Source of the DNA: Actinomycetes bacterium
GTDB lineage: Bacteria > Actinomycetota > Acidimicrobiia > Acidimicrobiales > JAMCPL01
Assembly: GCA_021841005.1 (NCBI GenBank)
Contig: JAKBVZ010000035.1
Coordinates: 69,446 to 133,445, forward strand
DNA length: 64,000 nucleotides
Direction of reading: 5' to 3'
Shown here: one piece after another, positions 1-7,517 of the stretch
Numbering within the stretch: the stretch's first letter is position 1
Layout: every line of letters starts with the position of its first letter
The notes under the pieces: model-generated
The model's database searches: none
What the model saw: the letters and a program-made list of their open reading frames with translations, nothing else
What the model was told of the DNA's origin: nothing
Made by a program: the position numbers and the translations under genes

Positions 1-155
1 GCACTGGCGTAATCGTCTACATGTGGTTGCACTGGCGTAATCGTCTACATGTGGTTGCACTGGCGTAATCGTCTACATGTGGTTGCACTGGCGTAATCGT
101 CTACATGTGGTTGCACTGGCGTAATCGTCTACATGTGGTTGCACTGGCGTAATCG
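1..155. repeat. 28-bp tandem repeat, 5.5 copies
   Basis: Five identical head-to-tail copies of a 28-bp unit beginning GCACTGGCGTAATCG start at 1, 29, 57, 85 and 113. A sixth partial copy of 15 bp runs from 141 to 155. The array touches the left edge and may continue beyond it. The copies are contiguous with no unique spacers, so this is a minisatellite and not a CRISPR array. No gene is visible across it. Confidence 0.95.
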
Positions 156-213
156 GCCAGCCATCATGCCCACCTTATCGAGACGACCGGCGAGTCCATC
201 CGTCTCGCCCAGG

Positions 214-316
214 CTCTCTCCGGAAAGGAGGTGATGCCCCTACACGGGCTGCGGCATAGTGGCCGCAGCGGACAGTGGAGGTCGAACTCTCTCCGGAAAG
301 GGGGTGATGTCCCTGT
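214..316. repeat. Imperfect 30-bp direct repeat pair
   Basis: Two 30-bp copies beginning CTCTCTCCGGAAAGG lie at 214-243 and 287-316, 73 bp apart, with about four mismatches. They sit in a stretch without a gene (156-445), next to another repeat pair and a truncated gene. That setting suggests decayed mobile-element ends, but no transposase reading frame is visible here. Confidence 0.6.
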
Positions 317-388
317 AGTAATAAGAATCCCCAACCTTGCCAGATGCCGTGCGCCTCTTCGATGACGCTCTTACCCGTGCAATTTTGG

Positions 389-428
389 TGTCCGCCACCG
401 TGCAGTTAACCTGTCCGCCACCGTGCAG
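389..428. repeat. 17-bp direct repeat pair, possible IS terminus
   Basis: The 17-mer TGTCCGCCACCGTGCAG occurs at 389-405 and 412-428, a 23-bp period. Some IS families, IS21 among them, begin with TGT and carry several short repeats inside each end, so this could be one terminus of a lost insertion. It lies just upstream of a gene truncated at its 5' end. The IS family is a guess. Confidence 0.4.
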
Positions 429-445
429 GTTGAGATGGCCCTTGA

Positions 446-712
446 CAGAACAGAGAGGCATACGGAGCACAGGAGGCGGCGGCAGCACTCACGGAGGCAG
501 GTGCAGATGTGGAATTTGCGCCAAGCTCCCCGTACTTGCATGCGAAGATGCTGGGTTGTCAGGCAGGCAGAGATTACACGGCTATAGCAGGATCAGCCAA
601 TTTTTCCTATGATGGAATGGATGTGAATCACGAACTAGATGTTGCACTCAGTGGTAGTGATGCCAGGCAGATATTCATGTGCGCAAAGGAGCAGTATGTC
701 AAAGATGCTTGA
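446..712 (+). pseudogene. Phospholipase D-like protein, C-terminal remnant
   Basis: The reading frame is open from 446 (after an in-frame TGA at 443-445) to the stop at 710-712. The translation carries the second HKD motif of the phospholipase D superfamily: YLHAKMLG followed by IAGSANFSYDGMDVNHE, i.e. HxK followed by GSxNFS. The first HKD motif and the rest of the domain are missing, so this is a 5'-truncated remnant. A GTG at 509 could in principle start a 67-residue product, but that would lack the dimeric active site. PLD-fold nucleases and lipid enzymes both occur in mobile and defence islands, and the remnant is too short to say which this was. The repeats just upstream suggest that an insertion removed the 5' part. 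Confidence 0.6.
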
Positions 713-771
713 ATGGTTCCGGCTGAGTGCACCAGGAGATATAGGATCTTCAGTATTGGCATGCAAGTCGT

Positions 772-1752
772 ATGCAAAAAAATGTATGTAGAAAGGATGT
801 AGAAATATTAATGAGAGAACATGGTCTAAGTAATAGTGCGGTAAGCACGAAAATTGTCAGGCAACTAGATGCACGGAAATATCCACCGGATGTAATACAT
901 TATGCTCCTGGCGGGTATCGTATGGCAGTAGCAACACAGCTCTGTAGGGAGCTGGGTATAACCAGCCGCTATGAGGCAATCGGTCTTGTCTTTGGCCTCG
1001 TGGGTGCAACATCTGGGGAGCTTGCCTGTTATCTGTCATTTCTCTCGCCACATCCATTGGCCAGAGACTTTCTCTCGGATCTGCTGGAGCTTGCCAAGTG
1101 TGAAGAGCGTGGCTTTGTTTTTACATACCGTGGAAGGCCAGAGGGATTAGAAAACAAATGGCTTGGGAGCGGTGATGAGTACAGGTACATCGATAACAAT
1201 GGTGAGTACCATAACCCAGAGGTAGATAGAGAGGACGAAGAGACAAGGCAGGCGATATTGGCATTAATTGCCGACAAAGAAGATACTCAAGAACACATTA
1301 ATTGGCAAGAGGGTTACTTTGATGAATGGCTCGCCAGGTTAGACAGCGCGTTGCAGCCAATCGAACCAAATGCCATAACGAACGAGTTGGGCCATGCGCT
1401 TGTAAAGATGAGGCTCAGGTCATCTCTTGAGATAGCTGACATCCTACCTGGGACAGATTGCATGCTGGAGGAGATAATGCGTGGGTGGGCAGTCTACCAG
1501 GCTAAGGACATTGGATTGACAATGCTCATGGAAGGAAGAGAGATAACTGAGAGCAGTTTCCTTGGATTCCTGGGCGCACTTGGGAAGACGGGTGAGTATC
1601 CAGACGATGACGAGGTAGAAGAGTACTCGAAATATTACCAGCAAATGGATGTGGGGCGCTTGAGGCTACCCGCAACCAAGGATGACATAATCGAGGCAGT
1701 AATAGCCTCCCCAAAGGCAATTCAGAGAGGAAGTAGCAAAAGACATGACTAA
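772..1752 (+). CDS. Hypothetical protein, first gene of a two-gene cassette
   Basis: I do not recognise this 326-residue protein. It has no signal peptide or membrane segment. The middle (about residues 120-190) is strongly acidic and rich in Asp, Glu and Trp, and the C-terminus is basic (GSSKRHD). No nuclease, ATPase or helicase motif is obvious. Codon use is more AT-rich than in the housekeeping genes to the right, with many AGA/AGG and ATA codons, which suggests transfer. The next gene starts 8 bp before this one ends, so they are very likely co-transcribed and translationally coupled. The cassette lies between a PLD remnant and an IS200-type remnant, so an accessory role (defence, addiction or element-borne) is plausible, but no function can be assigned. 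The start is uncertain, because no clear Shine-Dalgarno precedes 772. Confidence 0.6.
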   Translation: MQKNVCRKDVEILMREHGLSNSAVSTKIVRQLDARKYPPDVIHYAPGGYRMAVATQLCRELGITSRYEAIGLVFGLVGATSGELACYLSFLSPHPLARDFLSDLLELAKCEERGFVFTYRGRPEGLENKWLGSGDEYRYIDNNGEYHNPEVDREDEETRQAILALIADKEDTQEHINWQEGYFDEWLARLDSALQPIEPNAITNELGHALVKMRLRSSLEIADILPGTDCMLEEIMRGWAVYQAKDIGLTMLMEGREITESSFLGFLGALGKTGEYPDDDEVEEYSKYYQQMDVGRLRLPATKDDIIEAVIASPKAIQRGSSKRHD

Positions 1753-2596
1753 ACAGAGGGTTCACTTTGTCATAAATGATGGAGGAACGCAGATGATGCG
1801 TAGCCTGGTCAGGTATATCACCAATCACCCACTAGACCTTGGAGCGCTTGGACTAAGCGAGGACTATGCGCTTAACAACCGGTGGGTTTCTTTGGATGAA
1901 CAAAAAGATAGAGACGAGGTAGATGACATCTGGTTGGATAATCAGGAGATATTGAGCTTAGCGCCTTTCAGCACCAGGATCATAAGCGCTCTTAGTCTTA
2001 TCGATCCAGACCTAGTAATACCAACATCGGCAGCTGCTGATTTCTTTTCAGGGCTCATCCTCTATGCGTTAGGCGCTGATTCCACGACACATGACTTGAT
2101 TGACCTGGCACTATACATAGCGATGACCAAGACTACCGCTGGAGATGTGATGATGTTCCGTCCTGATCTCAATATCGTTGGTAGAGAACAAAAACAAGTG
2201 TACTTTCTAGTAGGTTTAGTTAGGTATTTGTTGAGCCTCGAATTCGCACCATTGGGTGATTATGTGGCTAGAGAGCTAACTAGCAAGATAAATGCCATCG
2301 TCTATAACCTGAAGTATCACTACGCAAGGATGTCATTCCAGATGGAGAAGGTAATTCCGCTCATAGATGATGCAAGAAAGGTGTTCGAGAAGAGAATGAA
2401 GACGCATCCGGTGATCGTTGGTTTAAGGTCGGGGTATAAACCTGCTAGCGATGAGGAGTGGGAGGATTATTTGACTAGGTGCGCACAGGTGGTGGGCACA
2501 GAGTGGAAAGCGCCAAAGGAACTGATCACGTTCCGGCTACCGGTGACAAATGAGATCGCTACGGTAAGAATAATCCTGGCCGCTTTGCCTGCTTAG
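1745..2596 (+). CDS. Hypothetical protein, second gene of the cassette
   Basis: This 283-residue protein overlaps the preceding frame by 8 bp. I recognise no family. It appears soluble and mainly helical, with hydrophobic patches around residues 80-110 (SAAADFFSGLILYAL) and 150-165 (YFLVGLVRYLLSLEF) that look like buried helices more than membrane spans. Codon use is AT-rich, like its partner. A good intrinsic terminator begins 24 bp after the stop, which closes the two-gene transcript and supports expression as a unit. With no domain recognised, anything beyond partner of the upstream gene would be invention. Confidence 0.6.
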   Translation: MTKQRVHFVINDGGTQMMRSLVRYITNHPLDLGALGLSEDYALNNRWVSLDEQKDRDEVDDIWLDNQEILSLAPFSTRIISALSLIDPDLVIPTSAAADFFSGLILYALGADSTTHDLIDLALYIAMTKTTAGDVMMFRPDLNIVGREQKQVYFLVGLVRYLLSLEFAPLGDYVARELTSKINAIVYNLKYHYARMSFQMEKVIPLIDDARKVFEKRMKTHPVIVGLRSGYKPASDEEWEDYLTRCAQVVGTEWKAPKELITFRLPVTNEIATVRIILAALPA

Positions 2597-2620
2597 GGCG
2601 TTGGAGAACGAAAAAAAATA

Positions 2621-2648
2621 GACCCCTGGGAGATCCCAAGGGTCTTTT
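2621..2648 (+). terminator. Intrinsic terminator of the cassette
   Basis: GACCC-C-TGGGA, a 2-nt GA loop, TCCCA-A-GGGTC and then TTTT form a near-perfect stem of ten pairs with one mismatched position, followed by a T-run. It lies 24 bp downstream of the stop at 2596 and fits a Rho-independent terminator for the two-gene unit. Confidence 0.85.
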
Positions 2649-2726
2649 GGAGCTACTACTTAAGTAGTTCTTTGGATTTGCGGGGGGTAACGGGGTCCAT
2701 CATCTGAGGCAATTACGGTGGCATAA

Positions 2727-2891
2727 TCTGGCTCGTCGCGGATGCTCCGTCAGACACATCCGAAACGCGTCAAGAAGTACCTGCAACGGAACCACTTCTG
2801 GTCCCGCTCCTACTACGTCGGTACTGCCGGTGGGACACCTTTGAGTGTCATCCGGGAGTATGCCGAGAACCAGCGGGTGTCGCCCGGCTAA
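2727..2891 (+). pseudogene. IS200/IS605-family TnpA transposase, C-terminal remnant
   Basis: The open frame follows a stop at 2724-2726 and ends at TAA 2889-2891. It translates to a segment typical of the C-terminal third of the small HUH (Y1) transposases of IS200/IS605, including KKYLQRNHFWSRSYYVGTAG and LSVIREYAENQ. The N-terminal part with the HUH metal site is absent, so the gene is dead. The adjacent palindromic hairpin at 2901-2920 is the kind these elements carry near their ends, which supports the assignment. Confidence 0.75.
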
Positions 2892-2940
2892 GCGATTCAT
2901 CTCCCGCCTGAAGGCGGGAGTCCTCTCGCCTTCAGCATAG
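2892..2940 (+). mobile_element. Right end of an IS200/IS605-like element
   Basis: A perfect 9-bp inverted repeat, CTCCCGCCT-GA-AGGCGGGAG (2901-2920), directly follows the transposase remnant. IS200/IS605 elements have subterminal hairpins instead of terminal inverted repeats, and this sequence is of the common type. The exact cleavage site cannot be set from one copy. Confidence 0.6.
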
Positions 2941-2955
2941 TAGACTCATTGACAG

Positions 2956-4221
2956 ATGAACAGGACCGATCACATTTACAGCGTCGAGGACGCTCGCTAC
3001 CTTGCCCGCCGTACCTTGCCTCGCGTGGCGTTCGACTACATTGATGGGGGAGCGGAGGACGAGGTTACCATGCGCACCAACAATCAGGCGTTCCGAGAGA
3101 TCTTCTTCCGTCCGAGAATGGCGGTGAGAGTGGCCCGGCCGCGGCTGGCCACTACTGTCCTAGGCACGCCACTCCATCTGCCGATCCTGCTTGCCCCGTG
3201 CGGGCTGGTCCGTGTAATGCATCCGGAAGGTGCCGCGGGTGTTGCTCGAGCCGCCATGACGAGCGGTACTATATCAATCCTTTCCAGCGTGGCAGGGTCA
3301 CCACCGGAGGAGCTGTCCGGGATCGCAGGTCCGCGCTGGTTTCAGATTTACGCACCAGATCGGGATGCTGCCGGGCAGCTGATGGATCGAGCCGAGGCAT
3401 CGGGATTCGATGGGCTCATGGTGACCGTCGATACCCCTGCACTGGGAAAGCGGGAGCGCGATTTCCACAACGGCGTGACTCCACCGTTACGGCTGGACGC
3501 GCGTTCAGCTGTTCGCTTGGGGTACCAGGTGCTTGCCAAGCCCCAGTGGAGTCTGAGCATGGCCAGTGCCGGCGTGAAGTTCAAGCGGCGTTCAACGCGG
3601 CCGTCCGTAGATACTCTTGGCGGCGAGGGAGGGGTTCGCAGTATTGCTGGAGAATACGGTACCGGCGGAGCAAGCGGTACCGGCGGAGCAAGCGGTACCG
3701 GTAGGTCACATCGCCTCGCATCTTTTCCCAGCTCGTTGTCGCCCGCGGGCAAAGTTGTCATGGAGGCGTCACCATTTTCGTGGGACGATATAGCTTGGAT
3801 GAAAAGCCGCTGGACCGGACCACTCGTGGTCAAGGGAGTGCTCTCTGCAACCGATGCTGTACATGCAGTGGAAGCCGGGGCAGATTGCATCGTCGTCTCG
3901 AATCACGGCGGGCGCCAGCTCGAAGGCGCACCCGCCACGATGCGTGTTCTCCCGGAAGTCGTGGCAGCCGTAGGCGGTAGGGTGGACGTACTCGTAGATA
4001 GTGGCGTGCGCCGGGGCGCAGATGTGATCAAGGCCATAGCGCTGGGAGCCCGTGCAGTGCTGATCGGCCGCCCCTATCTGTACGGCTTGGCCGTTGGAGG
4101 CCAGTACGGAGTAGAGCGCATCCTTAGTATTTTTCGGGAGGAAATGGAACGGACGTTGACCCTCCTGGGCTGTCCTGGGGTCGAGGAACTCGACAGCACA
4201 TGGCTCCAACCAGGCGGGTGA
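2956..4221 (+). CDS. FMN-dependent alpha-hydroxy-acid oxidase/dehydrogenase
   Basis: This is a TIM-barrel flavoenzyme of the lactate/glycolate/mandelate oxidase family, which oxidises 2-hydroxy acids to 2-oxo acids. Family landmarks are visible: the N-terminal FDYIDGGAEDE segment, LAPCGLVRVMHPEG, WFQIYAPDRD, VTVDTPALGKRERDF, LVVKGVLSATDAVHAVEAGA with the FMN-contacting lysine, VSNHGGRQLEG with the catalytic His and substrate-binding Arg, and the phosphate-binding VDSGVRRGADVIKA and GRPYLYGL. At 421 residues it is longer than the usual 350-400. The extra length lies in the loop 4 region (about residues 215-270) and includes a threefold GTGGAS repeat encoded by an 18-bp DNA repeat at 3658-3704. 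The gene stands alone after an IS remnant. The substrate is not predictable; lactate is a reasonable guess. Confidence 0.88.
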   Translation: MNRTDHIYSVEDARYLARRTLPRVAFDYIDGGAEDEVTMRTNNQAFREIFFRPRMAVRVARPRLATTVLGTPLHLPILLAPCGLVRVMHPEGAAGVARAAMTSGTISILSSVAGSPPEELSGIAGPRWFQIYAPDRDAAGQLMDRAEASGFDGLMVTVDTPALGKRERDFHNGVTPPLRLDARSAVRLGYQVLAKPQWSLSMASAGVKFKRRSTRPSVDTLGGEGGVRSIAGEYGTGGASGTGGASGTGRSHRLASFPSSLSPAGKVVMEASPFSWDDIAWMKSRWTGPLVVKGVLSATDAVHAVEAGADCIVVSNHGGRQLEGAPATMRVLPEVVAAVGGRVDVLVDSGVRRGADVIKAIALGARAVLIGRPYLYGLAVGGQYGVERILSIFREEMERTLTLLGCPGVEELDSTWLQPGG

Positions 4222-4631
4222 GTCCGAGCCGGGAGGAGGGGGTTGTGGTCGTTTTCGGCTCAATTCTGCGGATCACCGGGAACATCTCCAGCAAGCCAAT
4301 GAACTGTGGCGTCGAGGATGGGGCCAGATTGGTCAATCGCAGTGGGGCCAGTTCAGTCGAGTGTTTCCATGGTCTCCACACGTACCTGTTCGCAAGCTCC
4401 ACAAGAGGCAAGGATGCCCCCAATGATAACCTGAGTGGTCTCGCCTCCGCCTGGAAATCAGTGCCAACGTTTGCTCTGGCGCGCTCGATAATAGTGATCT
4501 GATCTCGCTTCAGTGGTGATCCACTATGCCCGGCGAACGATGGGACCTGAATGGTTACCCTGTACCTGCCGGCCATTTGGCCCGGCCACAGAGGCAGGCT
4601 CACCCATTCAAATTGCTCCGCTCCTGGCATT
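4222..4631. other. Gene-poor interval between convergent genes
   Basis: These 410 bp separate the oxidase (+) from the SIMPL gene (-). A 168-codon frame on the minus strand (4630 to 4124) crosses it and runs into the oxidase gene, but its product is low-complexity, matches no family I know and has no clear ribosome site. I see no tRNA or strong hairpin. It may be decayed coding sequence. Confidence 0.4.
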
Positions 4632-5408
4632 TCAGGAAACCAGGCCGTAGACTACCTTCACTGTCACAGAGACCTGCTGGGTACCGGCTTCGAGGGGTAT
4701 TGAATGTGCATTGGCCGCCATTGCCGCACCATTGAAGGCTTCCGGGTAAGGCTGGTATGGAGTGCTACTCACATCGGACAACGAGCAGATACCGGCTATG
4801 CGCTCTCCTGCGGCCAATGCCATGGCCTGTGCCTGTACTTTCGCATCACGGACTGCACTCGCCCGTGCCTGACTTTGCAGCGCGGTTTCGTTCGATACCG
4901 CGAATCCGAGCGACTGCAGCGATCCTGCATTGCCCACGGCTGCCTGAGCCGCGTCAATTACCGAACCGGCCGTAGGGAGAGAGACCAGCTTGGCGCTGAT
5001 GTCGTTGGACACAGAATAGCCGGTCAACACGCCCTTGTATGTGTACTGGGGATTCAGGGTGAAATTGGTGGTCTTGATATTAGCTGGAGGTACTCCGGCT
5101 CCCTTCAAGACGCTCACCAGGTTGGCAGTCTTTGAATTGTCAGCTGATAGTGCAGAAGCAGCCGTCGATCCCGACTCATTTACCGATATCATGATATTGA
5201 ATTCGTCAGGCGTTGCTGATGCCTTACCGGTACCGTCAACCGTCAGCTTGCCCGTGTTCGATGAGCACGGTACCAGCTTGAATGCCGCCAGTGATGTGAG
5301 GGGCTTTTTTGTGGCGTTGGAGATATGGGGTGTAATGCTACCTCCCAGGAAACCAGCCACCAGCGATACTGCTACTACCAGTACTACCATGAATATGTAC
5401 TTTTTCAT
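4632..5408 (-). CDS. SIMPL-domain (DUF541) exported protein
   Basis: The 258-residue protein starts with KK and a hydrophobic helix (about residues 4-24), giving a signal peptide or anchor. It continues as a SIMPL/DUF541 domain: the opening GKLTVDGTGKASATPDEF, the middle LKGAGVPPANIKTTNFTLNPQY with YKGVLTGYSVSNDISAKL, and the C-terminal ARASAVRDAKVQAQAMALAAGE. Family members such as BP26 and YggE are periplasmic or cell-surface proteins linked to envelope or oxidative stress, and their biochemistry is poorly defined. The start ATG at 5408 follows a purine-rich AGGAGATAAA ribosome site. The gene lies downstream of a sigma factor and its partner on the same strand, so it could belong to that stress operon (inference). 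Confidence 0.85.
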   Translation of the reverse strand: MKKYIFMVVLVVAVSLVAGFLGGSITPHISNATKKPLTSLAAFKLVPCSSNTGKLTVDGTGKASATPDEFNIMISVNESGSTAASALSADNSKTANLVSVLKGAGVPPANIKTTNFTLNPQYTYKGVLTGYSVSNDISAKLVSLPTAGSVIDAAQAAVGNAGSLQSLGFAVSNETALQSQARASAVRDAKVQAQAMALAAGERIAGICSLSDVSSTPYQPYPEAFNGAAMAANAHSIPLEAGTQQVSVTVKVVYGLVS

Positions 5409-5455
5409 TTTATCTCCTTGTATGGTGATGTTACTATGTGTTGTTGGTTATGCCA

Positions 5456-6496
5456 TTATTGTCGGCTTGCATCCACCACTACCGTCAACCTGTAACTGGC
5501 GGCCTGGTATGTGGTGCGGGTGGCCTTGCCAGTCGTACAGCGCAGGCTTGTTCCGATCGATGCTTTGCCGCCGCATGAGATTTCATTGACCAGTTCGTGG
5601 GCGGTGATCGTTCGCGTACCTGGACTCAGCGCTTTGGCGACCATCACCATCCCGCCTGCTACCGGACTTTGGACGGTACACAGGGATAGAACTGGGGCAT
5701 GGCTATGTGAGGATGTTGAAGATGTAGATGTGTTGCTCGTGGATGTGGGGCCAGGCGACGAGGGTTCTAGCACCCATTTACTCAATCTGGTGAGCGGTGC
5801 GAGGGCGACTTCCAGGTATTCACCTGGAGCGAGAGTGGCTGCGGCCTGGCTTATCTGGTGGTTTATCACAGGCGCATCCAACCCATGTACGCTCATCGTT
5901 TTCAGAAAAGCCGAGGAGCAGGTAGGTACAGTTGACTCAGCAGGCAGGCCATTTAGCCGTTGCAGGTTCGAAGCAGCACCGGCATTGGCGGCTAAAGCGG
6001 GAGAAGCCGCGCCGTAAGCGACCGGACGCGCAGTTACGGTACCGGTGCATCCGGCAAGCAACTGCCCGTTGAGCGTGCCGGCAGCACATGCTGGTTGCGA
6101 CCTGTGCATCAACTGGCTTGCGATGGCGCCAGGACGAGCCGATTCCGTGGAAGCCGCATGAGTAGGAGCTGCAACTCCTGCGGTAGGTGCATGAGTACTT
6201 TGGCTCGTATGGCTTGTGATACCGAGCAACCCTGCCGAAGTCGATGCAACTCCAGCAACTATCACGGCCACTGCAAACACACCAGCAGCCGTCAGGGCGG
6301 CCTTCCTCTTCCTGTTACGCCTAGCGTCTATTCCTTGCAATATTTTGTCGAGCACATCATCACTCGGCGACGGTGGCAACGACCGGTCCAGCAGATACGA
6401 TCTTTCATGCAGTGATCGCCGCAACCGGTCATCGACATCTCCCCGACGATCACGGTTCCGGGGAAATGGGTATATCCGGCGTAACCAGCTCATCAC
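5456..6496 (-). CDS. Membrane-anchored protein paired with an ECF sigma factor (putative anti-sigma)
   Basis: The 346-residue protein has a basic cytoplasmic N-terminus (about residues 1-65), one transmembrane helix (about 66-90, KAALTAAGVFAVAVIVAGVA) and a long extracytoplasmic part rich in Ala, Thr and Ser. Its start overlaps the stop of the sigma factor gene by 4 bp. Sigma-proximal, single-span proteins of this shape are usually anti-sigma factors or sensors. I see no zinc-binding HxxxCxxC motif in the N-terminus, so it is not a canonical ZAS anti-sigma factor and the role is inferred from position and topology. A low-complexity SNTSTSSTSSHSH stretch lies near residue 265. Confidence 0.6.
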   Translation of the reverse strand: MMSWLRRIYPFPRNRDRRGDVDDRLRRSLHERSYLLDRSLPPSPSDDVLDKILQGIDARRNRKRKAALTAAGVFAVAVIVAGVASTSAGLLGITSHTSQSTHAPTAGVAAPTHAASTESARPGAIASQLMHRSQPACAAGTLNGQLLAGCTGTVTARPVAYGAASPALAANAGAASNLQRLNGLPAESTVPTCSSAFLKTMSVHGLDAPVINHQISQAAATLAPGEYLEVALAPLTRLSKWVLEPSSPGPTSTSNTSTSSTSSHSHAPVLSLCTVQSPVAGGMVMVAKALSPGTRTITAHELVNEISCGGKASIGTSLRCTTGKATRTTYQAASYRLTVVVDASRQ

Positions 6497-7167
6497 GATC
6501 CATCTCCAGCCTGTTCCGCCAGCAACCGTGCCAGCGTGCCTCTGGCCTTGGCAAGCTGGGATTTCACCGTTCCTACCGCGCAGCCCAGTACGGCCGCTAT
6601 TTCGGATTCAGGAAGATCGGCCCAGTAGCGCAGGACGGTAATCGCTTTCTGGCGGGGCGGCAGGGTACTCATAGCCCGAGCTACCCGTACCATATCGACG
6701 ACGTCCTCACTCTCGTCCCTTCCGGCATACTCGTTGCCTGAACGTGCCGGCCCGCCGGCATCATTCCTACCATCAGCCAAGACCCTCGAACCTGTACGCA
6801 TAGCGGCTACCATCGCCCGCTCGGCATCGAACTGCACCCGCCTGCGGCGAAGGCGAGACATACAGAGATTCACCACTATGGTGCGGAGGTAAGCTGGCGC
6901 CGCCTCGGCCCTGCGTATGCGCCACCATGAGGAGTAGAGCCTCACAAACGCCTCCTGTACCACATCTTCCGCCGAGGATGCGTCGTCCAGAAGCATTGTG
7001 GCAAGCTTGCACAGCGGGATATAGCGTTTCTCGAACAACTCGCGCACCTGCTCTTCCCGCCGGGTTTCGCTTGACACTTCCTGTCCGGCCCATTCTTGCC
7101 AGCCAGCGACCGGGGAAGGTTGGCTCGGTTTCTCGTCTGGCACGTCTCTCCTGTCCACGTCTTTCAC
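6493..7167 (-). CDS. ECF-type RNA polymerase sigma factor
   Basis: The 224-residue protein has the two-domain sigma-70 layout of the extracytoplasmic function group. Region 2 contains EDVVQEAFVRLYSSWWRIRR with a LRTIVVNLCMSRLRRRR helix. Region 4 contains LPPRQKAITVLRYWADLPE followed by the helix-turn-helix SEIAAVLGCAVGTVKSQL, as in SigE-type factors that begin with 'LPPRQRAVVVLRY'. The linker (about residues 118-155) is long and Gly/Asp-rich. The gene overlaps the membrane partner by 4 bp, a usual sigma/anti-sigma arrangement. It probably directs a surface-stress regulon, with the SIMPL gene downstream as a possible target. Confidence 0.9.
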   Translation of the reverse strand: MKDVDRRDVPDEKPSQPSPVAGWQEWAGQEVSSETRREEQVRELFEKRYIPLCKLATMLLDDASSAEDVVQEAFVRLYSSWWRIRRAEAAPAYLRTIVVNLCMSRLRRRRVQFDAERAMVAAMRTGSRVLADGRNDAGGPARSGNEYAGRDESEDVVDMVRVARAMSTLPPRQKAITVLRYWADLPESEIAAVLGCAVGTVKSQLAKARGTLARLLAEQAGDGS

Positions 7168-7427
7168 GTCTCATATGTTATATAGACGCACGGGTGACCA
7201 CCGGGGTTGCCCCGAAGGCGAGGCATTTTCCGGAGATTCGAGCACCAACCCAACTTTCGCCAGTTCGTCCCTGAATCCAAACCCCCAAAATGTTGCTTTT
7301 TAGGCTCTTCGCGCCAATCCGTCCAGTCTCGGCGTAAGGCAATCCGCACCTACGTGTACTGCAGTAACACGAGGTTCACGACGCCCGCCACTACGATCGT
7401 GGTGCTGGTTCTCGACATCGCAAGCAC
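7168..7427. other. Divergent intergenic region
   Basis: This gap lies between the sigma operon (-) and the hemerythrin gene (+). Small frames here have no coding character. The sigma factor's own promoter must lie in it, but I cannot pick out a convincing -35/-10 pair on the minus strand. Confidence 0.4.
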
Positions 7428-7465
7428 TTGACATGTACGTTATAATTAGTCTAGTATATACTAGA
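7428..7465 (+). promoter_or_regulatory. Promoter with overlapping perfect palindrome
   Basis: TTGACA at 7428-7433 is a consensus -35. An 18-bp spacer leads to TAGTAT (7452-7457) as a possible -10. The 16-bp perfect palindrome TCTAGTATATACTAGA (7450-7465) covers the -10, where a dimeric repressor would block polymerase. It controls the hemerythrin-DUF2249 gene at 7518. Related proteins elsewhere are often under redox or nitric-oxide control, so a regulator of that type is a reasonable guess; none is encoded alongside. Confidence 0.6.
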
Positions 7466-7517
7466 AGTACGATTTAGCACCAAGTGACTCTGGCGCAGCC
7501 AGGACAAGGAAGACGAA

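Noticed and set aside
1-155. CRISPR array
   Set aside because: The 28-bp units are directly joined with no spacers, and no cas gene is present.
4124-4630. 168-codon minus-strand frame after the SIMPL gene
   Set aside because: It runs into the oxidase gene on the opposite strand, has no ribosome site and matches no family; treated as non-coding.
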